This document shows positions 23,464 through 35,246 of a stretch of 64,000 bases of DNA, in pieces. How positions within the stretch are numbered: the stretch's first letter is position 1; each line of letters begins with the position of its first letter. This stretch comes from Stagonosporopsis chrysanthemi. Taxonomy: Eukaryota; Ascomycota; Dothideomycetes; Pleosporales; Didymellaceae. Where the stretch lies: NCBI GenBank assembly GCA_022560025.1, contig JAFISE010000003.1:251262-315261 (forward strand), given 5' to 3'. Under the pieces are notes generated by a model. The model was not told where the DNA came from, did not search any database, and worked only from the letters and a program-made list of their open reading frames with translations. The translations under genes and the position numbers were made by a program.

Positions 23464-23845
23464 AGTAGTGTCATCGATTCGAAGAGATGCAAGCAGATGC
23501 GGAATGCATAGTCAACCAACCTACCATCCTTCAGGGAGGGCCGAACAGGCCAGCACTCAAGCAAGAGGCTCAACTTGAGCCAGCTACGCCCAACAGGCAG
23601 TGGAGTACAGATCTTCACAGATAGGAGAACTCAATCAGAGTCTGCAGCATCAAGGAATGAACATCTTCTTCCAAACCTTTCATCCTGGTCAGCGAATGGT
23701 ATTCTTTCAACTTACTCAACCTCCTCAAAGTTTAGTATGTCATCTATTATCGAGAACCACAAAGGGTGCGCTCCACAAAGTGCACCATGTAGCAGCATAT
23801 ACGTGTGGTAACGATAGATACTTTTTATTTTGCTTGTCTAACGAA
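23464..23845. other. Convergent 3' region, prefoldin 1 / BCKDH E2
   Basis: About 380 bp between converging genes, with no supported gene. Probably the two 3' UTRs. Confidence 0.5.
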
Positions 23846-25493
23846 TCATCGCATCCTCACCAGCATGCCCTCGATGCCTTCTATTGACTTCTTCACCTCC
23901 TCCGCCGCTCGAGCAACATACGCACCGTCAATGATGCGGTGATCTGCACTCCAGCTGAATATGCATTCCTCATTCTTGATTAATTCATCATTCTCTCCAA
24001 ATGCAGGTACGATCTTTGACCGACCAATGCCTAGGATACCAACCTGGGGGGTGACAATGACAGGTGCTACTGCGGAACCGCCAATACTTCCAATATTGCT
24101 CAGTGTGAATGAGGCGCCGGACAGGTCCGCTGATGTCAATTTCCCCGTGCGAGCAAGGTTGGCAAGGCGTGTGATCTCCTGTGCCAGTGACGCAATGCTG
24201 TGGTCTTGAACGTTCTTGATGACCGGCACCAAGAGACCAGAGGGTGAGTCGACAGCTACTCCAATGTTGTGGCTGCCCTTAATTAGAAGCTGAGGCTTTG
24301 CTGGGTTTGTAGTAGTGTCAAGGTGCGCGTTGAGAAGCGGATATTGTTGTAAAGCCAGAGACACAGCCTTGATGATGATCGGCAACGGCGTTATCCTGTC
24401 TGTCTTTTCGCGGTTGACATTGTACTTCTTGCGCAGCTGTGTCAATGAGCTGAAGTCGATGCTGTCGGTGTACAGGAAATGAGGGATAGAGAGCGACTTT
24501 GTCATCTGTTTGAACATGCCTGACTGAACTGGAGTCAGTGTGTGTACGCGATCTTCAACCTGCTGAGAGGCCACCGCAGCGGGCGTGGTCGAAGTTGCTG
24601 TGGACTTTGGCGCTTGCTTCGCCGCCGCAGCGTGTTTTTGCACGTCTTCCTTCAGCACACGCCCTTCTTTGCCAGTTCCTTCTATATCTTCGATGTTCAA
24701 TTTGAGGTCCTTCAGCATCCCTCGTACTGCAGGTGTTGCCAATGACGCGTGCTTCCCTGGTTGTCGCTGTGGTTTCGTCTCTTCGGTAGTTGGTTCAGAT
24801 GGTAGAAAGGTAGATTGCTGTGAAACAGGTACGTCTCCGGCTGCAGCCTTTGTGTCATTCCGACCAACCTCCAGAGTCTGTTCTTGAGGTTCAGCAGTCT
24901 CTGGATTCGCTTCAGCCGCTGCCTTATCCGATCCTCCGTTAAGCAAAGCTTCGTCGGACGCCGAGATCTCGCTCTGGATATCGATATCGACCAAAGGCTG
25001 CAGAAGTTAGATATGTTGTACATAGATACCGCATCGCATCTCACCTTTCCAACCTTGGCCATATCGTCTGGTTCGTAGTACAGCTTCTTAATAATACCGT
25101 CAAAGCGGGATGTGATCTACAGCAATTAGTGATTCCTCTTACACAAGATGTCCGATAACATACCTCGACTGAAGCTTTGTCGGATTGTACCTCGCAAATC
25201 GGGTCAAACTGCTCTACCCGCGCACCCGGTTTGACGAACCATTGTATGACCTGGCATTCAGTAATTCCTGGTATACTTGTAAGCCTGGTACGGGAATGCA
25301 AACAACGCGAATGCCTACCTTCTCCAATATCCGCCAGCAGGTACGGCTTGACTGCCAAACGTGCCCTCGTCCCACAGAATCCTCTCTTCTGTCCTTGTGC
25401 CGACCGCGTTGTGTAAGCCGCAATTGGGGCTCTTTGTCCCGCGCTGGAACGGGACAGCAGGCGGGAAGCTTCTCTGCACGCAAACGATTTCAT
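23846..25493 (-). CDS. Branched-chain 2-oxoacid dehydrogenase E2 (lipoamide acyltransferase)
   Basis: Mitochondrial core subunit of the branched-chain 2-oxoacid dehydrogenase complex, which commits the keto acids of Leu, Ile and Val to catabolism. Four exons (25319-25493, 25164-25267, 25045-25116, 23846-24997; introns 51, 47 and 47 bp) give 500 aa. A basic, Ser/Arg-rich mitochondrial presequence leads to a single lipoyl domain (LADIGEGITECQVIQWFV; lipoyl Lys in SDKASVE at about residue 89). A peripheral subunit-binding domain lies at about 200-236 (ATPAVRGMLKDL..GTGKEGRV). The catalytic acyltransferase domain ends with the active-site HRIIDG. The ECQVIQWFV wording distinguishes it from pyruvate and 2-oxoglutarate E2 proteins. 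Confidence 0.94.
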
Positions 25494-28400
25494 GGTGGTT
25501 GGGGTTTGTGTAGCGATTTCGTTCGCAGAGGGATCATAATAAAAGTGCTGTGGCCGCGGTACACGGTCTTGGTGAATGGTTAAGCCGAAGGTACGTTCAA
25601 CCGCAGCTTGCCGATGACGCCTCGGTGGGAAGGTGACCTGGGGTTAGTTTCGCACTAACCCCATGTGCGGCCCAGGTGGAATGTGGGGCTAGTATCGACA
25701 AGTCTCCATCATCAGAGTCAACACCAGTTCGGACGAACAGACTTAACAATAAGACAGAAAGGTGTGTAGTTTGCAATGGATGCATTGGATAGTGATTCTA
25801 GAAGATGGTCACCAAATCTTGAACGTTCGCCGCTCAAATTTACAAACGTATTCTTGGTGGCCTCACGATCAGACCACAAGAGTATCCCGACGTCCTTTAT
25901 CGAAGTTCGTGCTTCTCCAGGTCGCCGTGGTCCTACTGAGTCTCCTGTCTTTCATATTGCATACTGACCCTTGCGTTTCAGGCACCCTTGGTATAATTTC
26001 CAGCATCGTCTTTAGCCCCTCAACTGGTAAAGGCCAGCTATCGCCTGCGCTCTCGCACGCTTCCATAACTCAAAGTAACTCGTCTCTACAAGTGCTTATA
26101 ACCATCACATATACAGCCACTATTGATGAAGTCGATGTGTCTCTGGTCACAATAACAGCTGCTGCTCACCGGCATGTTCCTTTGATGTAACATCGAGATG
26201 TGAAAGATGATAGGCATACAGCCAAGCTTCTTCCTGTCTTCAGCTGTAACACGTTCAAGGTGCAGTATTCGGCACTTGTCTGTTTGCAAGTTCCAAACTC
26301 CTTACATCAATCGAGTAGGTTTGCCTCAGACCGGTTTGTGGGCTTTTTCTCAACAGGGACCAAAGAGATATGGCCGCTTGAACCAACAGATCCTACACAA
26401 TCAAGGACAAGGCTCTCTATACGCTGTCGTATTGAGATGCTGACAAATCGAGGATAAGTGTGTCAGCTAGCAATGGACGCCGCGAGACATGCCCAAGCAT
26501 GTTACGATGCAGTATAGCATCGGTCAATCGTTGTGCTCATTCGGACGTAGGCTTTCGTGTAACTAGATCGCCCGAGACTGAACAGTTAATGTCTGTTCTC
26601 TATCCCGAAACCCGCGGTGAGAGATCAGCGAACGCAGCATCATAGCACCGCATAAAGCATCAACGCATACCGAGACCTGCTGGCCTCGTACATTGCGGTA
26701 CACACAGCCAAGCACCCTAGCAAGACAGAGGTCTGTAGCACTCCTTCCTGACTAAGTGCAGCTCTTAGATTCGAGGGAGTCGGGAAACGACTACCCGCGG
26801 GCTACACGCTCTGTTAATCTGTCCATCCTAGATCCAGCTGGACAATGTACTTGCAATTCGGCCTTGGAACATGATCACTCACAGGCTTCTGCTTGACAGT
26901 TGGTCTGTGGGTATGGGTAACAGTGTTGAAGCTCCACACTTCCCTTGTGCCTCTGCCGGGATTCATGTTGCGTGCGGACTCCATTTTCCAGAGTCCTGGT
27001 AGGGTTTGAGCTCATTCTTAGGGACTCTGGTGAGTATGTTCACTTTCTCAGCGTGATGACGGAGATCTGACGGGATGCGCAAGTTCAAAGCTTTGATTTG
27101 CGTGGTGCACAAAGATGATATGGTGCTTTGGGAGCAGATGTGAAGTCACTGTGCTAGATCGGCTATCCCAGTTAGGAATAGCCGAACAATAGCTTTCACC
27201 AGCCACACTGCACATCCTTGCTTGACTACCTGCCAGAAATTACCCAGCATACAGCCTGCAGTTACAATCTGAACACAAGCAACGCCGTGAATGCGACGCT
27301 TTGGCAGCGACATGACGCGACCGCGTGAGGCGCGGTGTAAGCAGATAATCGCTCGCTCGCACGGCGAATCGCCGAGATACAAGCGAACTGTAAGTGCAAT
27401 GGAGAGAGGGCGTGGAGTAACGAACTGCTGCTAGTATCACCCCACGCAATTGATCGCCCGCCATGCACGTCAGTATGAGTGGATATAGATGCTTATCGCA
27501 GTCATCCATCATTCTGACAACCGCGCTTGCCCTCCGTCACGCCTGCTTCACTGCTCGCCCTGGAATGGTGACGAGAAAGCTGAATCAAACTATGTTGATC
27601 ATTGGGGAACCGTGGGCAAGTCTTCACGCGCAAGGTTTGCAAAAGCAATGTAAAAGCATACCCCGCATGGGCGCACCGCTCCAGCTTCAATTCGCTGCGG
27701 CCGCGCACGACGGCGACGACGGCGACGACGAGTTCTTGGATTGGATCATCATTAAAGATTTCCGAGCCGACTGCAGAGCCGACAGGCGAGCTGCAATCGC
27801 AAACCGTGAACAGGTGCCTTCCGATGACCCCTCTGCTGCTCGACGTCTGCGTTGTGGCTTGTGATGCAGTGTTGTTGCGCCTGACAACTCATACCGACTC
27901 GTGATGCAGCAGTCCTTCGTGCAGTCTCGACACACTGAAACAATGCGATCGACCGCCCTGCGTGTGGCACGGCATCGGATGCAAGCAGGCTTGCCGGCGC
28001 AGCAGGCCAGGCGATGAAACGGACAGCACAGAGCGCATATGTACACCGACTATCAAGAATAGCAGCCCTACGCTACCGGCAGCCTGGGTTGTTGAGCATG
28101 ACTCCAAGATTCGAGCAGCGCAACGAGGTGTTGCTAGTTTCCTATTTTGGTTGGTGACGGGAGAAAACTGTGTCTACTACACAGCAGCTACTCGCCCTCC
28201 GCACAGTCTCGCCGTGCCCGAATGCGGACCCATGGGTACAAGACATTATCAGCGCGGGGTTGCATTTAATCAGTGTGTCTTGAGCTAAATGGTGTACCAC
28301 AGGCCTCATTGTTACGCGACGGGCCAGCTGTCAGATCACCGTTATTGTCGTATCGTCGCGCCGAGGGCTTGTGTTGTGCGCTGCTCGCACCGAGGATCGG

Positions 28401-31400
28401 ACGCGAGAGCTGCTGCAGCGCGCGGAACCAATACAGCCACCGATAATAATCAGAGAATCGGCCGGGGGGAGCAGCCCCGCGTTTCGTTCGGTCTATCTCT
28501 TGAATGTCCTGAACGGACTTTCTTCATTCACCCCCTCAGACAAGAAGCGGAGAAATACCCACCGAGGAGGGCGCAACCCGCGCCTAGACCCCACGGTCAG
28601 CATCCCACAAGGGAGGTGTTCTGGAAACGCGAACGCTTGTGACTCGCCGCCTGGACGGCGCGTAGCAATGATGATCACAGGGTTTAATCGGCCGCCCAGC
28701 GCTCTTGAGAGGCGGAAGGGTTCCCATATGAGGAAAGTCATTGCACTCTGGTACTTACCATGTGTTCTAGAAGTACCTTTGCACTTGGTCAACGGAAAAT
28801 CAGAAGATTGGACAGTAGCCGGTGCGGAAAATAAAGAACAAAGCCTTATTTTATACGCTGCTTGGCTTCTACAAGGGAATTTGTTTCGTTTGCATGCAGA
28901 GCGGAATCGCATCTCCACCACAGTCGGCCGGGAAAGTGAAGCGGCGCAAATTCCTTCGCAGAAACTTCGGAGCGGTCTCTCCAGCCACCTTCACTGTGCC
29001 GAAGATAACCCTCGACACAATTTCTCAATCTCCACAAAGCCTGATCAACGGATGCTGCCGACCCACGTGTGTGGAACTGCGACTGACGTCAACGGTGGAG
29101 ATTGGTTACTTCGAAGGAGCAAATTTGATGGCAGCAGCAGTGGGCCCGCGAACAAACCGGAGCTGAGAAACTTCTCTGCGATGAAAAGTGGGTTTGCGGG
29201 TGCGGCTCTTCATGCACGTCGATTGCAATGACGATATCCTCGCCAGGATGAGAAGATGTTGAGGCATGGGTGTTGCTGGTGAAGCACCGGAATACTCGAA
29301 GCCTGCATGCCTGTTTTCGGAAACCTACAATCCTTGAGTTTGTTGTGGCTTGCAGCGGTGTGAACATGGTGTGCTGTGCTTGCATGTCGACCTTCAGATG
29401 GTCCGTCTCTGAAGCGGCTCTACGCGGCTGCCCTGCATTCGGGGAAACCTTCTACGCCACCTTCTAGCAGCATTCCATTCATCAAGGCTAGGGTTGCAGC
29501 AGCCAATGTGCCAGCGCACTGTCGTGAGTTTCCTATCGTAGCGGGTCCGCTTGCTGCTCGCCTTCCTCAAACAGCAATGCGCCGCAGTTTGCTAATCAGA
29601 GTATACTGTGTAGTGTTACTCTGAAATTCTGAATCTTGCGCCCCGAAAGCGAGGCAGGAAGGTTTTCAGGCATGATGAACCTTCGATGCATTTGTCGAGC
29701 CAAACTGGTATACAAGATTCAGCACAGACTGGACGTCGAATCCAGATCTGCTGGGCCCTGCATCACCGCATGCGGAAGGTTGATTGAAACAGAGGACAGA
29801 AACGTGGAGTGCTGAGAATAGCATGGATGGTGTCGCATGTGCACTGGATTTCCCCATACGGCAGCTGCTCAAGAGGGTGTGCTGACAGCGTGGCACGGGC
29901 ATTACTGAGCTCTACTCAGCCCTGCGGAGTGCTGCAATCAGCAGGAACTGCATGCGGACCTGAGGTTGCAAGGCTATGAGCTGCTTGCAACACCGTATGA
30001 CCCCGTTAAGCCATCTACCGAGGGCCTCAGGTGGATGCCCGAGGTTGGTGCAACGACCCCGTCCTCCACTCCATCATCACGAACGCACGACTGTGGCTTC
30101 ACAGCTGATTTCGACGCGATTGAGCCGGCCGTGAGGAGTCTCGCGCACAACTCCGGCATAATATCTAGCCTCCGGTACTAAGGGTGACCGGAGGGGCTTG
30201 GTCCACATGGACCCTGAGATCTTCTATCGCTGCATGTGAATCTGGCTAACGTACCCCATATTCCACGGCAAAACCTTGTTTCTCGACACGAGCGCTGTTC
30301 AGCACGGCAGGGTCGCGGGAGATTCCCGCGCGAGACAGCCGCGGGTGACAGGCAGCAGCAGAGTTCATGAGCTGTTTTGAGGCCACACGTTGCTCGTCCA
30401 GCGCCCTCAAAGCCAATAAAGCCTATTATGACGCGTCAGACTCAGGGTCAGGCAGATGAGACATGTCCCCAGCGCCGTGTGGTTGCCCCGTCAAAACGCA
30501 CTGGGCATCGTTTGCTTACCGGGCCTGCGTACCGTCTACGCACAGGACGTGGAGTGCCGGCTTTGGACACCGTAAAAGGAAATGCAAACGTCTGGCTGAA
30601 GTGCACGGAATGGGGGGATTAACCCTCCCCGACCCCCGAGATGATCTCCAGCGTGCGCTTTGCTGCTTCAAGCAACTGACTGAGCTTATCCGGGAGAGTC
30701 ATCTCGCGGATGCGGCCGTGGCGGTCCAGTGAGTCGTGGGGGAATAGCCGTGTGGACCTGGCACTGTGACATTCCAGCGTGCGTGCTTTTTCCGACTGTA
30801 AAGGGAGAAGCAAGTTTAGCACATGCCACAGGGGCGAAGCCTTCGCTGCCTTGTACTGAGAGTTTCATGGGTGATTTGTTGGCAGGTCGGCCTGGTGATT
30901 CAAGGCCTGCTGGCGGACGACTCATCGCAGTCCGCGCCATCTGCGCGAAACGACAGGGCCAGCGTCGGGCGCCGTCGTCGCACAGGGAAGGCGGTCGCAG
31001 GACCCGGGTGCCGGGGTCGTCGCCCAGTTGCAGCGGAGCAGACGGGGCTGACAGCAGTGGGCGCCGCTTTGGTAAACAGCGGTGAATTGCAAGGCCGGTT
31101 ACGAGCCAATAGCACAATTCCTCCGTCCCCTTCGCCCTCCACGGCGCATGAAATGAATCCAGGCGGTGACCCACCGCCATTTGTGCGCACTGTATCCTTT
31201 TGCGGAAGCGGAAGATATAACGCGAGCTGTCACCTCGCGGCGCATCCCACGCCCCGTCCAGACCATCTGATCTCCTGTGTCGCACGTTGCTTCTGATTAG
31301 ATCCTGCGCTCCGGCACACTTCCCAGACTCAAAAGGACAACATTGCCCCGTGGATCTTATTTCCACTCAAATCTCGATACTCCCCAGACCCAGCATCCTC

Positions 31401-31637
31401 GACGCGAACCTCCACCCAATACGAGCTGAATCGCGTAACCTTGTTTTCATCCACCCGATATCCCACCGTCATACACCACCGGCCGTTTTCGCCTCGGTCG
31501 ACTTGCCGCGACGCTAATCCGACGCGAACACCAAGATCCGAGCAAAACTGTTTACGGCCGACAAAGCCCGATCGGTTGTGTATATACAGACAACGACCCA
31601 CCCCGTACGCTACCCAAGGAACTTATTCACTATCAAC
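25494..31637. other. Gene-poor block, about 6.1 kb
   Basis: No gene could be supported. Many short open frames exist on both strands; the longest is 28371-29231 (+, 286 codons). None shows a recognisable domain or convincing introns. The sequence is not visibly AT-rich, so it does not look like heavily RIP-mutated repeat, and I saw no long terminal repeats or transposase. Small features include a GGCGACGAC triplet repeat near 27711-27731 and short GC hairpins near 30311 and 30613. The right end should contain the promoter of the gene at 31638. Confidence 0.55.
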
Positions 31638-32066
31638 ATGCACTTCGAGGCTTCACCAGGCTCATCGCCATCAAAGTCTATCCCCATCAGTATCTCACCC
31701 AGGAACATGGCCTCACCCACCGGCTCTCTCTACAGCAACTACTCCACGGAGTCCAACTCTCGCCGCGGCTCTTCGTGTGCCTACCCATCCTGGCCCACGG
31801 GACCCTCTCTCGAGTATCGCAACCCATCATCGTACATCAGCGACGAGGACCTCTTCGGCGAAGATTTCGAGGACGAGTACTGCCCCATTCTCAAGAAGGC
31901 ACCGGCGCCACCGCGCGTTCCTCCTATGGCGCAAGCTTTCCCCGTGCTGCCCCCGCTGTACGCGCAGAAGAAGCCCAAGACCCAGCGCAGGCGCAGCAGC
32001 GGCAAGCAGCGCCGCACCTCGAGCCCGATGACTCCTATCAGCGAGTCCCCCGAGCATGTCGAGTAA
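31638..32066 (+). CDS. Small Ser/Pro-rich protein of unknown function, 142 aa
   Basis: A single-exon 142-aa protein, mostly low complexity and probably disordered. In order it has a Ser-rich N-terminus (SPGSSPSKSIPISISPRNM), an aromatic/acidic core (SSYISDEDLFGEDFEDEYCPIL), a proline-rich segment (APAPPRVPPM), a basic patch (RRRSSGKQRRTS) and a terminal SPMTPISESPEHVE with clustered proline-directed phosphorylation-like sites. The pattern of an acidic SYISDEDLF core and a basic RRRSS patch resembles short conserved hypothetical proteins of Pezizomycotina, as far as I recall. Start 31638 was preferred to an in-frame ATG 60 nt upstream because it directly precedes the Ser-rich block. A 3' UTR intron appears to follow (32085-32145). 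It stands alone in a gene-poor block. Confidence 0.65.
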   Translation: MHFEASPGSSPSKSIPISISPRNMASPTGSLYSNYSTESNSRRGSSCAYPSWPTGPSLEYRNPSSYISDEDLFGEDFEDEYCPILKKAPAPPRVPPMAQAFPVLPPLYAQKKPKTQRRRSSGKQRRTSSPMTPISESPEHVE

Positions 32067-35000
32067 GACGTCATTGTCACAAGTGTAAGTTTTTTTTCCC
32101 CCTGGTCTGTTTTCATTTTCATCCAATACTAACATCAAGTTTCAGTCATTTGTTGTTCGCTACGTCACTCTGAGAGTGCCCCGTGCTGCGCCTCATTCAC
32201 CGAGGCACTAGCCACACTTGGCCATCGGCCATCGGCTTATCCCCTTTGGGACTGCCGACCTCATCATGCCTGATTGGCTCCATGTCGTTGCGTCCGCGAT
32301 AGCCTCATCATCGCACGCACGTATGGTATCTCGAGCAGACCTCACCCTCCAGTCTGACTCATCATCACCCTTCCCTTCCCCAACGCTTATCAGAGTCTCG
32401 TGTCAGCCTCACCGTTGCCAGCACACATGCAACGGCAGCCCTTAGCACACCTCGAGCGCGCTCATCTGCGCAAGGCTCGTATGGGACGCCGCCACCTCTG
32501 CGAGGCGGGGATCCAGACCTGAAGATCTGGGGGCAGCGGAAGGGCAGCCGCGTGCCGCACGGCACGCCGCACTTTCTATGCAAGGGGTGGCCATCCCAGA
32601 TTCATTGGAGGAAAGTACTGTGACCGTTTTTGTTTCTGGGCATTTGCAGGCGTCTTTTGCATTTTCGCACCGGCATCGATACCCCCGCTCCGCGCACCGC
32701 ATTGCATTGGACGGACATGGCTGGTTCAGCGAATAGCACCTGCGTGCACAGCGCTGTTGATAGCATTTAGCGAGGCTCCTGAGGCTTGTCTGTGGCATGT
32801 TCCTCCTTGCCGCATCCCATGATACCCACTATTCTTAGATACCCGCATCTTATCGATTATTACTCTTGACACTACATTGTTGATCTCTGCTGCGACTGGT
32901 GATTGTTTTCGTGATGGGCGTGCTAAGCTTACAATATCACACTTCGTCACACTTGACGTGATTGTTGAGATGTGTGGCGCGCCCCTTTGGCATGCAGCAT
33001 GAACATTTACGAGCAGTCACGGATATTGCTTTTGCGGTTCTGGCTGTCAGTCGCTCGGATGGATAGCCTGTATCATGACGATGACACCTTATTATCGGGT
33101 TATGGACGGGCAAACGAACATCTTGGTGCGTCGCCAGCACTACCCTTCTGAAAATAGAACCACCACAATCTTCCGGGAGATCCTTTTCAACCCAGTGCAT
33201 GTAGAGTGTCCCAAGAAAGCACATTTGGCGATACAGCGGCGGCCCAAAATAAGCTTCGAAAACTGAATTTGGTAAGCGAACGGAAGCGGGGGTCTGTACC
33301 GTACGGGCGACGACTTGCATGTCGCGCTCACGCATCTGGCACGCACAGCAGGCTCTGTGGTACTGTTGGTTGGAAGTGCGGTCTGACAGAGGTGGCAGTG
33401 TCTCATGTTGAGAGCATCAGCGGGAACCAGCCAGCACGCGATGTGCACAGCTTTCCCCCTCGCATCAACGCAGCATGGCTGCCGTGTGGACGGTCACAGA
33501 GGAGAGACTTGGTGGCTGGGACGAGGTGAGGCCCAGCAGGGATGCTGCTCCTTAGTGCCAGCGCTTGCAGAGGATTGTGAACGACACGCAGATACAGCGC
33601 GCGCTGCTCTGCATTTTGCAGTTCTCGTGATGCTGGTGTGGTATGGATAGCGGACGACACGTCAAGTGCAATTGATCAGATAAAGAGAGAGTGACATATT
33701 GCGTGCATATTGCCACCCCGGCTCGTAATATCACACGTTCCATGTACCTGAATTTCAAGATCGTCAGAGCTTTGACTACGGCAGCTGGCGTGCGGAGAAA
33801 AGCTTCATGTGCGTTTTGGTGTGCCATCAGAGACACGCCGTCACATTTGTGGAATGTTCAACAGAAGGTTCCTGGAGCTAGACACGGTACATGTGTGTGC
33901 CGACAGATTCGTGAAGGAGGGGCTGCGATACGTTGCGATACACGTCCTCGGGTGCAGCGTGAGGTCGGGTTGCCCGCTCAGTGGGTACCGGCACAGGGGA
34001 CGTCATGCTGTATCGATGTGCCATGGATAGGGCTGGTCCGTGGCATTGCATCGAACAGAACCGCCGTTGCTCAAAGACACGATGGTGGTGCCACAGACTT
34101 ACATGGCTCCATGGCCACCGCCGGGACGGGCTGGGAGCGCACCGAGGCGGTGAATAGCGCCCGCCCGCGCTCGTCACATTGGGCTGCAAGTAGCCTCAGC
34201 GCAATCTCACCAGCGGGCGTAGAGACTGGAGCCACTGGAGCAGAGGAGTCGTGATGCCCTGCGACGGTGAGTCTGATATATGGGACGAGTCGCAGGCGTT
34301 GCAGTTTTGCGCATAGTCGGGGACCAGCGTGGTTGATCCTTGCCAACGGGCCGTAGCTTCAGTGCCGCTGCGTGCTACAATTGGGCCGTCGCGGGCGTCC
34401 AAGGTGTGATTCGGCTTGCACCGTCACCTTTGGAGGGCCAATCAGCGCGCGCCATCACCTGTTCTTCCTCGCTCTGGTCTTCCGCGACCGCGTTCCCTGC
34501 GTCGAGCAGCGTTTTGAGAGGCTGCCCCAAAGTCCATGCAGGCACCGCTGTTTTTGCGGCGCGAAACTGGACCATTGACGTGCTGTGTGACTTGCAAAAG
34601 GCCAACTTGGCGACCAGCATGGCTCGCTATGCAGCATGACTCTTCTTGGTGTGTCGAGTCCCAGAGCCATTGCGAGCCTTCAATGTGCCAGCAAATGAGC
34701 AGGCTGGTTGCCCGCCATTAGACGCCTCCAGCTCCCTGCCAGGCTCTTGTTAAGCATCGCTGGCTCGACGATTCCAACCGTGCTCGTCCTATTCTGAACG
34801 CGATCAATCCGTCTGCGCTCTTAAGCGCCGAACCTTGATAGGCCCCAGGTGCCCACGCGCAACTCCTCAGGCCTCGTCTGCGCTTCTGCTGCTCCTCTCC
34901 TCCTTTCAGTCCTACTCTGACAGTCTGTCCTTCCAGCTGCATGTACCTGTGTACCGCGTGCACCGTTTCCGGGACCGTCGAATGCAGTGCTTGTCTAACC

Positions 35001-35246
35001 GCCAGCTGCCATCCTTGTAAGCCGTGAGGGGCTAAGTATACCTCGAGACGCCGTGGAGCAGGTGTGAAAAGCGCACTGCTCTTTAGCGCGCACATTGCAG
35101 TGAGTCTGGAGCCCATGGCCATTCCTGTATCCTCTCCTCGAATCCGGAATTCCCGGTATCCTTGATTGATACTGTTTCCTCGTGATGCACTCGCGCGTGC
35201 TTGCACGCAACCTCGACTGACACCACCGTCCTGCAGGCCACGCACA
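32067..35246. other. Gene-poor block, about 3.2 kb
   Basis: Begins with the 3' UTR of the small Ser/Pro-rich gene, including a probable 61-bp intron at 32085-32145 (GTAAGT, TACTAAC branch, TTTCAG). The rest has only short overlapping frames without recognisable features. The last few hundred bases must hold the promoter of the WD40 gene. Confidence 0.5.

Noticed and set aside
25776..26190. Possible two-exon small gene with a CTGAC..TTTCAG acceptor near 25981
   Set aside because: The acceptor looks good, but no consensus donor joins it in frame to the downstream open stretch, and the product is not recognisable.
25494..31637. RIP-mutated transposon relic
   Set aside because: Base composition is not markedly AT-rich and I saw no terminal repeats or transposase or reverse-transcriptase remnants. 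A genome-wide repeat search could still change this.
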